NCBI GenBank assembly: GCA_963995525.1
Contig: OZ023205.1
Location: 59,764,109-59,828,108 of the forward strand
From: Escarpia spicata
Taxonomy: Eukaryota; Annelida; Polychaeta; Sabellida; Siboglinidae
Length of the DNA: 64,000 nt
Reading direction: 5' to 3'
Numbering within the stretch: the stretch's first letter is position 1; the number at the start of each line of letters is the position of its first letter. The notes below the pieces were generated by a model that had not been told where the DNA came from, did no database searches, and was given only the letters and a program-made list of their open reading frames with translations. Positions 44,059 through 55,920 of the stretch are shown piece after piece. A program made the position numbers and the translations under genes.

Positions 44059-44904
44059 TAGTGTTTCTTAAACTGTTTTGCTTGACTCCTTTTTTCTGAG
44101 ATAATCCTCACAACGGCCCCCACCAACCACAATAAATCTAAAATAACTTAAATAATGTTTACTCTAAAGTCTGAACGCCATGTTAGATATAAATACACGT
44201 TTATTTGTAGTCATATTTAAAATATGCCGCTGTTAATCAGATAGGTGACGCTGCGTAACACCACCAAGCTTCATGATTGTGAATTACTTATCTTTCTGAC
44301 AGTGCATAAACAAACGTCTGTTTTTATTCGTTAAGACAGATAGGTGACGCTGTATAACACCAGCAATTATACGAAGTCATATCTTACTGATGTTGCACAA
44401 AATTATAACTGTCCGTGTTGGTCTGTTCAGACTTCAATGGGATGGATGATGCTGCAAAGCATCGACAGACTTATTGATTCTGGGTTTCGTTATAGCGAGT
44501 GCACACCGGAGATCATGCTCCACCTTTAGCTTGTTGTGACGTTTTGTTTTAATATGCACGATCGCCTGTTCTTTTATGTCCAAAGAAAGCTCACGTACTC
44601 TGCGGCGGATAGTATCATTGGAAAGAGAAATGACACCAAGTTGTTTTCCCCCAGAACAAAACTGACAATGGTCTTGGCACACGGGGCTATCAACTGTTCT
44701 CCCACAGTGTGTCACAAAGTGACAGTCGTAGACACTACAGCGGCATAACGATTTGATTTGCGAGTTTTGTTAATATCAAGCGCGAGTAATGGTACGTTTT
44801 AATAGTACACGAATTATTTTTACGAGACGTTTTTCAACGACCCCCTTAAGTTGCCAAATGACCCCCCCCCCAGGGGGCCCCGACCCCCAGTTTGAGAACC
44901 GCTG
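44059..44904 (-). mobile_element. hAT element, internally deleted, with 8-bp target duplication
   Basis: Ends are TAGTGTTTCTTAAACTG and, inward from the right, CAGCGGTTCTCAAACTG. Flanks are CTGTAGGG (44051-44058) and CTGTACGG (44905-44912), one mismatch in eight. On the minus strand 44715-44434 reads GVISLSNDTIRRRVRELS then DIKEQAI, and soon after DLRCALAITKPRINKSVDAL ending QHHPSH. The first is an internal and the second the C-terminal piece of ZBED/SCAND3-like hAT transposases; the catalytic region between them is gone, so the copy is non-autonomous. Confidence 0.88.
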
Positions 44905-44934
44905 CTGTACGGAATACCTCTGTAGTAGTATTAT

Positions 44935-45270
44935 AAGTCTGTTGTAGCCGATTTGTGATGATGGTTTCTGACCGTTTTCTTTTCTCTCAGGTGAAACGTC
45001 TGGTTCTGGCGGTCTCAACTTGCTTCTTTTCTTCTCCCAGTCTTGTATCAAAACAGTCTTCCTGTTTCGCCGATGTAGGCGTCGTTGCAGCTCTTACGGG
45101 AGATTTGATACACGCAATCTGTCTTCTTACTTCTCACTTTGACCTATGGATGTATTAGTCTTACTCTGCGGTTCATGTGTGGTCTGACAGCTGTAATGGT
45201 TTTGTCATGCATTTGACTTATGGTAAAGAGACCATGCCTTTGGATTTGTCATTTTCCTTGGCATTTCCTT
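44935..45270 (-). mobile_element. Penelope-like element fragment, GIY-YIG endonuclease region
   Basis: On the minus strand: VRPHMNRRVRLIHP, then KKTDCVYQISRKSCNDAYIG, ETGRLF, a frameshift, then DTRLGEEKKQVETA. The HPKDK - CVY.I.C..C...YIGETGR - F..RL.EH.K order is the junction and GIY-YIG endonuclease of Penelope-like retroelements. A stop in the linker and the frameshift show it is dead. Confidence 0.75.
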
Positions 45271-45282
45271 TCTGACTTTGTG

Positions 45283-45315
45283 ACTACCCCGGGGTTTAAG
45301 ACGACATACGACACC
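45283..45315 (+). repeat. single unit of the 51605-52090 minisatellite
   Basis: ACCCCGGGGTTTAAGACGAC then ATACGACA, matching the ~38-bp unit 6 kb downstream in the same orientation. Confidence 0.75.
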
Positions 45316-45319
45316 GTTT

Positions 45320-46470
45320 TTGCACATGTTGTCTCTTTTATTATAGTTCTAATACGATGTTAACTTATCTGTCCAGTGAGGGTTTGATAACACCCGTTTT
45401 CTGATGCAGCGATTAGCGTGAACTAAAGTTAATTACTGGTCAGTGGGGGTCTTTTTTAATGCACTAGGAGTTTATCCGTTCCACACTTGTTTAGTATCAC
45501 CAGTGTGTTTAGGAACTGAAGGCCCTTTCACTCTCTTAGAACTTCGTATGTGAAATTTACATTACCTGCTGCTTTTATGAACCATTCTCCAGCAGAGGGA
45601 GTCACCAGTCTTTGGTTTGTTGCTCCATTTGGTGGACGTAAGCAAGTACTGACTAATATAATAGTATCTTCCAATGTTATTTATAATATAAAAATTGCCG
45701 AGCAGAAATTATACATTACCTGCAAATTCCCCGGAATTACAGGGAGTCTCCCGAATTCTGGGTGTATCTCCCGGTCTCCCGGAATACAGGCAAATCTCCC
45801 GGATTTTCGCTGAAAATCTCCAATAGCACCCCTCGTCTTCGGGTCTTCGAGACAGCGAACCGGTGAAGTTCCGACAAAAAAATCTCCAACAGTACCCCTC
45901 CTCCCGTCTTCCGATGTCAAGATCTGAAACAGCGCGACGAGAAAATAAGATAGTGACGATTACTGTTTAATTTAGAGAAACTAGATTGAAAGGGTTTTGT
46001 GGTATTGTAAACCAACACATTATATGATGAAATGCGCATTATGTACAACACATCGAATTGCTTGTAATGATTTTCACATAAAAGTTAACGCAAGCTCTTG
46101 GAGTGGAGAATAATGTATCTTGAACGGTTCGACGGACCGGATATCAGAATAAACAAAGGCATGCACATTTACATTTCGTATCCGCATATCAAATATTAAT
46201 GATGGCAAGCTATAGCATAAGGACCTCGCCTTCATTTCTCAATTGTCTGGAGATTACGGACACGGATTTTAACGGGAAAACGTGTCCTCAAACCAATCGC
46301 ACAAAATATGCATAACGTTCTGAACAGTCGATTTATATCCGTCTCTACGAACCAGTATACGAACCCTAAATCCTGTAAAACCGTAAACTCATTGGAATCT
46401 CGGAAAAGGAAAACCTTCTATACTACGAAGAAAATGACACGCATCCTGCACACACATGCACACATGCACG
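45320..46470. other. no recognised gene
   Basis: No exon seen. A short run of TCTCCCGG motifs lies at 45740-45800. GGTTTGTTGCTCCATTTGGTGG (45615) resembles GGTTTGTTGCTCCACGGGTGG at 18642, perhaps a minor dispersed repeat. Confidence 0.35.
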
Positions 46471-46474
46471 CATT

Positions 46475-46970
46475 GACATAGTACTGAAGTACACGTACAT
46501 CATGGTTTTAGGAAAGTACTTAAGTACTGACCAAGTACTTTTCAAAAGTACTTAAGTACAAGTACTTTTGGTGGACCCTTTTGTATAACGGAATAGGGAG
46601 TCGGGACTGGGTTATAAATTGTTGTTTGTGACGGAGGTACTCTGAGTATTGTGAAAGGAAATTTAATTTTTTTTTTTTTTTATAAAGAAATAGTGCACCC
46701 GTGACCTATAGCATCAATGTTTCAATACCCCTATTGTCTTGTCACTGGGTTTGTACAGAAGTCCAGTCACCCCTAGGTGCCACTGGGGATTGGGGGTTGA
46801 CCGAATCATTAATTTGAAATTACATGATCACAATTCAAAAATACTTAAAAAGTACTTAAAAGTATTTAAATTGAAGTACTTCGATTATTTCGCAAATGTA
46901 CTTAAGTACACGTACTCAAAAATGTACTTAAGTACAAAAATATGTAAGTGCAAAGTACTTCGGGACAGCC
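46475..46970. repeat. element with clustered palindromic AGTACTTAAGTACT motifs
   Basis: Many copies of AAGTACTTAAGTAC and shorter AAGTACTT lie in two clusters (46475-46575 and 46835-46970) that border an otherwise ordinary 260-bp middle part. Paired subterminal palindrome clusters fit a non-autonomous DNA transposon; exact ends are unclear. Confidence 0.6.
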
Positions 46971-46977
46971 TTTGCAG

Positions 46978-47075
46978 GCACACACACATACACACGTACA
47001 CACACGCACGCTAACCACACACGCACGCACACAAGCACACACACGCCCGAACGCACAAACACATACACACGCTAA
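46978..47075. repeat. (CACA/CGCA)n low-complexity tract
   Basis: Imperfect CACACA and CGCACG units. Confidence 0.85.
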
Positions 47076-47539
47076 GCCTGCCAAGTTGCGTTTAATAAGC
47101 ATGTAGCATTTTCGCAGTTTTTTTGCCCGCGAAAAACTCTTATAATATACATGTCTTATTAAGCTTCGCGGAGCCGTGGCAGCAAATTGTGTGCGTGATG
47201 ATACGATCTAAAATAGTTAATTACACAAACCCAAGTTGTGATAGAACAGACATCATACTATTAAATAACTTGAAAAGTTCGATTGTAGTAGCTATAGCGA
47301 CTTCCGTGAAAGCAAGCTTCGAATTCGGAATTATTGTCATTGCTAATTTGTGTAATGCCATTTGATTGGACTTTTAACTCAGCGCCGCCTGTCAACCACG
47401 ACATATTATATATTTTTTTAAGTGGTAAAGATTAAACAAGTTGCAGGCACTATCCGTATATTTAAAGACTAACAATTTAAAACAACAAATAGTTGGACAC
47501 CTCTGAAAAAAGTCAATGACAGTACTACAAACGACATTA

Positions 47540-47650
47540 CATTGCAATCATCATCGTCGCCTCCGTCGTCGCCTCCGTCGTCATCGTCGTCGCCGTCGTT
47601 GCCGTCACCTCCATCGTCGTGCCCATCGTCGTCGTCGCCGTCGTCGTCTT
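47540..47650. repeat. (CGTCGTCRTC)n trinucleotide-rich tract
   Basis: Imperfect TCG/TCA/CCG triplets. The Asp/Gly-rich minus-strand open frame over it has no other coding support. Confidence 0.85.
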
Positions 47651-47879
47651 TAGTAGGCTTATTGCCATAATTGTTGGTTCCCCCGTTACCAATATCGACT
47701 TCATAAGTAATCCTTTCATTCAAACGTACGCATGACTGTTGTTCTGGCGAGTTCCGGGCACGCGATACGCTTGTCCAGACACACACATTACCACGTGGTG
47801 ATCTATGTTTTCGATAATACTTAAAAGCGACCGCGATGTGGCGTAATTTTACCTGTCAGATCAGTATCTTAATATAGAT

Positions 47880-48667
47880 TTATGAGTGTAATACGGCCAG
47901 GGTTTCCGCCTCGGGAATCGCTGACGTCATCGACGCCGGTACCGCTAGGTGCCAGTAGCGAAGGTCGCCCGAGATCGCTCCGCTCCCCCTCCCATCTCCG
48001 CGGCGCCGCGACGCGCTCTCCCACCCCCGCGCTCCCGTCCTCCTTCATACGTGCTCCGACCGCGAGAGAGGCGCCCGTCACGCGCTTGACAGACACCTGT
48101 CAAACGCATCCCTTGCGGACGCAGTCAGCGGAACCGGCCGATTTGCATAACTGACTGGCGCCGACCCCGTACAATGGCGTGGATTACGTCGGCGCGTCTG
48201 TAGCACCCGCGAGACGACTCACTCACGGCGGCATTCGCGTGAAACTTGTGCAGCCCGCGTCAACCCCGTACCGCGAGCGCGCCGGGCCGAGCTTTGATCG
48301 TCCTGCTCTATATAATTATCAAGTTGGCTCCTCGCAGCTAGAGGCGCAGCGACGACCCGCGTGCCATAGTCGCCGGCCGCAGCGAGTAGCCCACATCGAA
48401 TCACGGGACGTCCACTCGTCTTCAATCTCCGTTCCCTTGCCCGGTTCTCCCACGGACGATGCTCGCGGCTCGGGCCGTAGGGGAGAGCTAGTCAACTAGG
48501 CACCGTGCTCCCGACGGGATGCGTCGACGGTAGAACGAGCAGTGCCTCGGAATAGCGTGCCTCTCCCACCCAACCCGACCGACTTGGGGCGTCGGAGTGT
48601 GGATATTTACGGCGGAACCTTCGTTTCGCGCCAAAGGATACCGTGTCGCCGTTAAGGACCCACAAAC
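47880..48667 (+). promoter_or_regulatory. GC-rich promoter and 5' UTR of the gene starting at 48668
   Basis: CpG-dense block unlike the AT-rich surroundings. Motifs: TGACGTCA (CRE, 47922-47929); TTGACAG-ACAC-CTGTCAA (48086-48103, inverted TGACAG sites of the MEIS/TGIF type); ATTTGCAT (48141-48148, POU octamer); TATATAA (48309-48315). A start about 30 bp after the TATA box would give a 5' UTR of some 325 bp before the ATG. Motif identities are established; their use here is inference. Confidence 0.6.
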
Positions 48668-48728
48668 ATGAGTCATCAGTCGGGTCGCTGGCCGTCCCTA
48701 GAACGCTGTCTGCTCGTTGTCATTGCTG
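48668..48728 (+). CDS. candidate first coding exon of an unidentified secreted/membrane protein gene
   Basis: ATG opens MSHQSGRWPSLERCLLVVIA and the exon ends GCTG|GTAAGT, a near-perfect donor in phase 1. LERCLLVVIA looks like the start of a signal peptide whose end lies in exon 2. It is preceded directly by the GC-rich promoter-like block. No later exon could be recognised in the remaining 15 kb, so the protein is unknown and intron 1 would be long. Confidence 0.5.
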
Positions 48729-49087
48729 GTAAGTCAAGTGGGGTTGTTTTATGTACGACGGGGTAAGATGCACTGGGTTCATTGCATAGGAGCACACCGA
48801 CGTATGTGCTTTATACATGTTGTGTACTAGAATCCACAAAAGGAGCTGCACATTGGATTATGACAGCCAAATGAGCAGGTATGTTCATGCTCACAATCAA
48901 TATTTCTAAAGGTACCTCTAAGGTAAGTCGCTATATTGGAGTAGTGTTCTTAAAGCACAATAATTGTAGTAGTCAATATTATTTTTAATGTGGCATTCCT
49001 GTGAGTCACTTGTTTCCGTCAGCGGCACAACTATGTAGTCTATATATTCACAAATGATAAAGCATTCAATAATATATATCTATATAC

Positions 49088-49214
49088 AGCTTAGGACTTG
49101 TACGACAACGTCTTTATTTTTTGTTGCGCTGTTTGCTTCATTTTATGTTACGTTTGTTTTATACATTGTTATATAATATATATATATATATATATATATT
49201 ATATAACATAATAT

Positions 49215-49247
<33 letters not shown>

Positions 49248-49367
49248 TATACATATATATATTATATATATATTATATAATATAATAATATATATATATT
49301 ATATAATATAATAATATATATATATATATCATATATATATGTATAATATATATAATATAATATATAT

Positions 49368-49398
<31 letters not shown>

Positions 49399-49405
49399 GT
49401 GTGTG

Positions 49406-49444
<39 letters not shown>

Positions 49445-49543
49445 TATACATATTATATAACAATGTATAAAACAAACGTAACATAAAATTAAGCAACCAA
49501 CGCAAAAAAAAATAAAGACGTTGTCGTACAAGTCGTAAGCTGT
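49088..49543. repeat. 455-bp foldback with AT-dinucleotide core
   Basis: Left arm ACAGCTTAGGACTTGTACGA, CAACGTCTTTATTTTTTGTT, ATGTTACGTTTGTTTTATAC, ATTGTTATATAA; the right arm (49451-49543) is its near-exact reverse complement with few changes. Between them lie about 280 bp of TA/ATATAT sequence that is itself self-complementary. Confidence 0.95.
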
Positions 49544-51600
49544 GTAATTATAGTAGGCATGATGCCAGTATTCACAACTATACGATTGATGACGTGGTGA
49601 AAAACAAAATCAAATCAAATGAAACTTGAATTGTACACGCATGTGTTGAAGTATTTATCCGGAATACCATTTATCCGACGCCTGCTTTCCAACTAGGTCA
49701 ATATACACATTTAGTGGCGTGTAACATAACACGTCCTTCACATAATAGGATAATACATTAGTCGGACACATATCTTACTACATAATGATTACTAAGTTGT
49801 GAGACTACTACTTGACAATACGATATGTAGTTGCAAACCAGGCTATTTTGTATACGCGATAATGATATTACGACTGCGTCCCACAGTGAAAGAAGGAAAC
49901 AGCGATAGACGGAAATTATCATCGGTTCTGTCGATAACATCGGATACAAACGCGAAGTCGACAGAAAAAGTGATTGACGATGCGGCATAATAATACGTAC
50001 GGTGGCCGTCACCGCCTCGAAATTTGTAATCGGCAAAAAAATCAGTTGTAGGGAAAAACTAATTTGAAATAGTCGTGCCGGTATCTATAGTAAACTCTTG
50101 TTTTGGTGGTGTATCTAACAGTGCTATCTAATTAAATCAAATCAAATTTATTTATACACACATCTCTAAAAAATAGATTCAGTGGTGTACACAAATAGTA
50201 AAACTAGGCTACATTAGGCCAATATAAGTTGATACAGAGCAGGCATGTACACGTTACAATGGGGCCTACAAAAGATACGTCTAACTCTATCCGTATGAAT
50301 GCTAGTTTTACTTGTTCGTGTTAGCTTAAAAGAACTAGGACTACACGTGTGATTCAATCAATATCAGCGAATTGCGTTTTAAAAGATTAAGTAAACAAAT
50401 ATCATGTAGATACAAACAGCGGCACTTGTGCATAACCGCGCAATTATTTAGCATAACAATGCCGGCAATAATGAAGACCGGAAGCGAACAAAATCTTTCT
50501 TTCCGACATTCTGTCGTACTGCAAATGCTCCCTCGCGGTTGTTACACTGGGCAGGGACACGTGTGTCCGTGCGAATTACCAGACCGCCTCTCAGCCACTG
50601 AGAAGACAATGATGGCCACTTAGTGCTTACAAAAAGCCCGCCCGTAACAAACTGAACAACGCGGTCACGGCAATCCGCGTCTTGCTCAGAATCAGCCACG
50701 CGTGTCCGCGCCTACCTGGAACGTAGCTGCGTGAAATGACTGCCGTAACAAACGGGACAGATTATTAAGATAAATAAACGTCGTACTAGGAACTACAATA
50801 GCAATATAATTTGTTATTAGCTATACTGCTTTCAACATGTAAGCAAAATCGTGGAAAAATAATAAAGAGTTTACCAATACTTGGGTAAAATAGATTGTCG
50901 AATGTAAATTTATGCTTAGGCCCTACTACAGACCTGAGCTGAGTAAACGATCCATTATAGGTTGACGTCAAAGTAAATGGACAGACAGGAGGATCAAACA
51001 TTTGCACGGTGTACCCAAACTCGTTCGTATGTACCTCGATTTAATAACCTGATGAATCAATGCGTTGTTTTGGTGGCAATCGAGGGTGGACGGGTCTGAG
51101 CATTTTTGGAGATAGTTGCTCTAAAATATCTATAAAAACAGCCATTGCGATGTCTATGAAATGACGACACTTTGACGTTCACAGCAAATCATGTCTTCAA
51201 CGCGTCAACAACTCGTCAACATTGCATTCACGGTGTCCCTTGTAGTTCATTCGTGGTATACTATAACCAAGTAGTTTGTGCCGCTCGAAATGAACACTCT
51301 TTCTTCGTCCAGTGCCTCTGACTGTGCTGCTGGGAGACAGTTGATGTGCCGTACTGGCGCTGCCGTCACGCTGTCGTAACCGGACACTGGGTCGGCGGGC
51401 GGCTGCAAAGACAACTCGTCGGTGTAGACCGGCCGTACACGCGTCGGGCTGCGTGCCGCTGCTGACGGGTAAACACGGCCCAACCGCCGGGACATCGCCC
51501 GGCAGCCAAGGCCTCATATCGCATGACGGTCGTCGTGTAATACAACCGTCCCAACCATCGGTGAAGACGGCGGAGTACCACAAGGGGTTAAGACGGTCAT
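49544..51600. other. no recognised gene
   Basis: No exon or RNA gene seen. TCAAATCAAATTTATTTATA near 50136 resembles the start of a dispersed element. A GC-richer patch lies at 51290-51560 with overlapping open frames but no recognisable protein. Confidence 0.35.
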
Positions 51601-51604
51601 TCAT

Positions 51605-52090
51605 CTAATCCGGGTTTAAGACGACAGAAAACGACAAGCCATCTACTCCGGGGTTAAGGCGACATATCAGAGAAAGTCATCCTACCCCGGGGTTTGAGAT
51701 GACATACCACAGAAAGTAATCTACCACGAGGTTAAGACGACAGACCAGAGAAAGTAATTTACCTTGGGGTTAAGACGACAGACAAAAGAAAAACATCTCA
51801 AACTTAAGACGACAGACAACGGCCAGAGAAAGTCATCTGCCCCGGGGTTAAGACGACACACAGCATCAAGTCTTCTACCCCGCGGTTAGGACGACATACC
51901 ACAGAAAGTCGTCTATCCCCGCGGTTTAAGACGGCAGTTCACAACACGACATCTCCCCGGGTGTTAAGACTTAAGATGGCATAAGTAATCTACCCCGGGA
52001 TTTAAAACGACTGAACACATAAAATCATCTACTCCGGGGGATAAGACGACAGCAAGTCATCTACACCATGGGTTATGACGACATACCTAT
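51605..52090 (+). repeat. ~38-bp minisatellite, about 13 diverged copies
   Basis: Unit: CATCTACCCCGGGGTTAAGA then CGACATACCASAGAAAGT. Copies differ by substitutions and small indels; a single copy lies at 45283. Confidence 0.9.
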
Positions 52091-53590
52091 ATTCTAATGG
52101 ACTCTTATTGAGTGACCCGTCCAATTATGACCGGCCTGTTCTGTCCGACAAGCAGTTTCTTTTTCTACCATCCTTCTTCACTTCCAATATACCACTAGCT
52201 CTTGTTCTCCGTTTCCTTTCACCAACATTTCTTTTCACTTCCCTACCACCTAAGCAGTGGTTTGTCTTCTCCTTCCAACCGTTCATCTGAGGGGACCCGC
52301 TCTCTTTTTTGGCCGCCCAATCCATTCTTTATAATTTAATAACTTCCTCGCCAGCGAATTTCTCTTGCTTCCCTGGATACAATAAACTTTACAACATAGC
52401 ACTATTTGTTCGATATGATTTCTCCTTGACGATGTGTTGACTTCGCAACTTGTCGTCAGTCGGTCCTCACGCATTTCGTTCGCCAGGTAATCGGTCTCTT
52501 TCTCGACTAGTCACTCGGCAATCGGCGACGTGATCGTCGGTCATTGATCCGCCGAGCACAATGCCGTCATCCCGCATTACCTTCAGAGCGTCAGTGCGCG
52601 GCAGGCCCTGAGCCAGTAATTGGCACGTTGCGTCGGGTTGGTTTCACGGAAATATTCAGACGATTCGCCGCCCTCGGGCAGTGTCTTTTTACCGGTTTCA
52701 CGTCAACGATGGCGAAGGTCGGAACAGCTGCGGGTGGCGACCAGGCGCTCCTTCTCTGTCAAGGGGCGTCTCAGTTACAAATTGAACGTTTAACCCTCAA
52801 TCGGACGAGGCAGCGATTTGGTTGAATTTGTTAACTCTATAATCCATCTCCGGGATAGAGTACCGATGTGAAGTGTCGTGGCTTGTCTGTCGCAATGGAG
52901 GATGAACCATTTCGGATGAAACGCGAATGCCTACGTATTTATGTGTTAATGTCCTAATTGTTTCCATCATTCGGTAACGTTCTGCTAATTGATTAATCTA
53001 TATATGTGCCTATGGAGCGACAACAGGAATGTAATTATGTTATGACACCTTATGCTAATTAGTCAGCCTTTTTCATAACATTATCGCTAAGCCGAGCTTT
53101 CTATAAACTGGCATATTTACAGCAAAGTGTAGCGGCATTTGTTTGATGGTACATTCATGTTTCGTAGCCTGATATAGCGACACTCGATCAAAATAAGTAT
53201 CTTATAGGCAGGTTAGCCAAAGAAGATTTTAAATCAAAAATACGAATTTCGTCAAACAGCTGTTGCTGATCTCAAATTTGGAAATTAGTTGTGCCTAAGT
53301 ATGGTAGTTACTAAACCAGCGTTTACAGAAACCGTCTACCACGTTCAGTCAGCAACGAATGCCTATATATCGACCACGCTTACCACTAAATTCGATTGCG
53401 TCGACAAACTACAGCTGAGAACTAGGCCTAATCAACCGTTCAACGACGTTTGCGCGGCTCGGGTGACAACTGATGTAGTTGTGACGTGCTCGCCTAGAGT
53501 GGCAACTGATGTGGCGGACATGCTTAGAGAAGAACTGCTGCTCTCCTTGAGTTGTTATAGCAACCGTTGTAGCTTTCCTTGTTATGGCTC
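52091..53590. other. no recognised gene
   Basis: An open frame at 52544-52825 is GC-rich but has no family features or splice context I can support. Confidence 0.35.
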
Positions 53591-54190
53591 GTCTTGAATG
53601 GCAACTGCTATGACTCGCTTTGAGTGGCAGCTGCTCGCATTGAGGGGCAACTGCAATATCCCGCACTGAATTGCAACTGCTGTGGCTCGCGTTGAGTGGC
53701 AACTGCTATGACTCGCGTTGAGTGGTAACTGTTATGGTTCGCATTGAGTGGCAACTGATATGACTCGCGTTGAGTGGCAACTGTTCGCATTGAGTGGCAA
53801 CTGCTATGACTCGCGTTGAGTGGTAACTGTTATGGTTCGCATTGAGTGGCAACTGATATGACTCGCGTTGAGTGGCAACTGCTCGCATTGAGTGGCAACT
53901 GCTATGGGTCGCGTTGAGTGGCAACTGTTTGCATTGAGTGGCAACTGCTATGGCTCGCGTTGAGTGGCAACTGTTCGCATTGAGTGGCAACTGCTATGGC
54001 TCGCGTTTAGTGCAGTTGTTATAGCAACCGTTATAGCTTGCCTTGAAATGCAACTGTTATGGCTCGCCTTGAGTGACAACTGTTGTGGCGAACGTGCATT
54101 GAGTGGCAATTGCTACGGCTCGTATTGAGTACCAAGTGTTGTGGCCTGCCTTGAGAAGTAGCAACTGTAGCTCACCTCGAGTGGCAAATG
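53590..54190. repeat. GAGTGGCAACTG minisatellite
   Basis: About 27 copies of CGCRTTGAGTGGCAACTG with either CTATGRCT or TTCG spacers, giving alternating 26- and 18-bp units. Divergence increases toward both ends. Confidence 0.93.
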
Positions 54191-54704
54191 TAAAGTTGTA
54201 TTCACCGTAACGTAAACATAAAAGTCATTGCAACATCATTTGAGTACGTTATGTAACAAGTGATTTGTTATTGCTGCAGCCTATTGCGTTGATAATATAA
54301 CTGCATCACGATGTGCCAAACATCAACTCAACAACGCGACATTTTGGGGAAAAGTTGGACAAAATTGCGACGCGACTGTCTCGGACAGTTATCGACAGTT
54401 GACACAGCCCCCACAGTCGCATCTGCTCCGTCCGTCCAAACAGTTTTGTCTGTAATCAGATTACCTCTTTTTGTTTAAGTGCGAAACTGCTGTAGACGAC
54501 ACGGCGTGAAAATTGCAGCCATTATAAATGTTGGTTGCTCTTAAAATCATTAAGTCTAAGTGGTATAATTGGAGACTTAATGATGTAATGACATCGGGGT
54601 TTAGAGGGAACGCGGCGAGATCTTCAGGTAATATATTATCGACGACGCCATCGATCGAAATTAGGACAAACGTATGTCGTTAGGATTTGTGATCTCCCTC
54701 ACAC

Positions 54705-55065
54705 CGTCGTCAACCTGTGACACTTTGTCTCATCCACGTCAACCTGTGACACTTCTTTCCATCCACGTCAACCTGTGACACATGTTCCCATCCACGTCAA
54801 CTTGTGACACTTCTTTCCACCCACGTCAACCAGTGACACTTCTTTCCACCCATGTCAACCTCTGACACTTCTTCCCATCCACGTAAATCCCTGACACTTC
54901 TCCCCACTAACATCCACCTGTGGATTTTTCCTCAACCACGTCAACCTGTTACTCTTCTTTCTATCCTCGTCAACTTGTGACACTTTTTCCCACCAACATC
55001 AATCTGTGACCTTGTTCCCACCCACGTCAACCTGAGACTCTTATTCCCACCCACGTCGATACGCT
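54705..55065. repeat. ~29-bp minisatellite CACGTCAACCTGTGACACTT
   Basis: About twelve diverged copies, each ending in a variable CTTTCCAYC-like part. Confidence 0.92.
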
Positions 55066-55459
55066 CCTCTTCAGTTCGTTCACATATATCGCTCCCGCCA
55101 TTTGTTAACGATCGCCATTTCGCCAGCTAAGTTTCCCTCCCTTTTGCACACAACCGAAGTTACTTTCAGTGTCGTGAAATTCGGTATGCGAAATGATGGA
55201 TTGCCTTCATTTGCCCGGCTGAAAAACGACATCCTTGGTACTCGATGGGTGTAGTTTTTTCCTACCAATTGTCATCTCTGGCCGTCCATTGGAGGATGCG
55301 TCAAACGGTTTGATTGGCCAGACAATCCGCATCTAAGGCATCTTCGTCGCTGTATGTTTAACTTGTCTTGATGCTTTTCGGGAGTAATGGATACGGTTCA
55401 GTGGTGGTAGCGCCGAGGTGTGGGTGGGTCTGGTGCTTGTGCTCTGTCCGGAGGGCCGG

Positions 55460-55920
55460 TGTCGCGCTTACATTTATCCGGGCATTAAATTTTATTCTGG
55501 TGATGTTTATGTGCATATGTAAGGCATGTTATTTGGCACCAGTAGATCACATAGTGATAAATAATATCCAATAGGTAAATATGTTTCGTTTGTTGTCATA
55601 ATACGAGCGTTATAGTTAGAGTACATAATTATAATTTGTTATTTCAGATTTGTGTCCAAGTATAAGAGTAAGTCACGTGACGTGTGCGTCGAGAGGAAAC
55701 TGTTTTACGACAGAAATTGTTTATGTCTGTGGGAAGCAAACATTTTATAATTTATGTATATATATAGACATATATATAAATATAAACGTACATAACGCCC
55801 AAATAAATGAAAACGCGACAGTCGTAGCTGGTGCTAAATAAATTTCCCTAGATACGCGCACGCGCAGAAACGTCACCCGGATATAATTTAACGCCCGGAT
55901 AAATGTAAGCGCGACACAGT
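55460..55920. repeat. inverted pair plus direct copy of a CGCCCGGATAAATGTAAGCG module
   Basis: CGCGCTTACATTTATCCGGG (55469) is the reverse complement of CCCGGATAAATGTAAGCGCG at 55892, and similarity continues through ATTAAATT and CACCAG. A third, more diverged direct copy, CGCCCAAATAAATGAAAACG, lies at 55797. Confidence 0.85.

Noticed and set aside
47469..47786. Asp/Gly-rich minus-strand frame of 105 codons
   Set aside because: Driven by a trinucleotide-rich tract; flanks show no coding similarity.
52544..52825. 93-codon open frame in GC-richer sequence as an exon of the gene starting at 48668
   Set aside because: No phase-1 acceptor-donor pair and no recognisable domain; residue content looks like random GC-rich translation.
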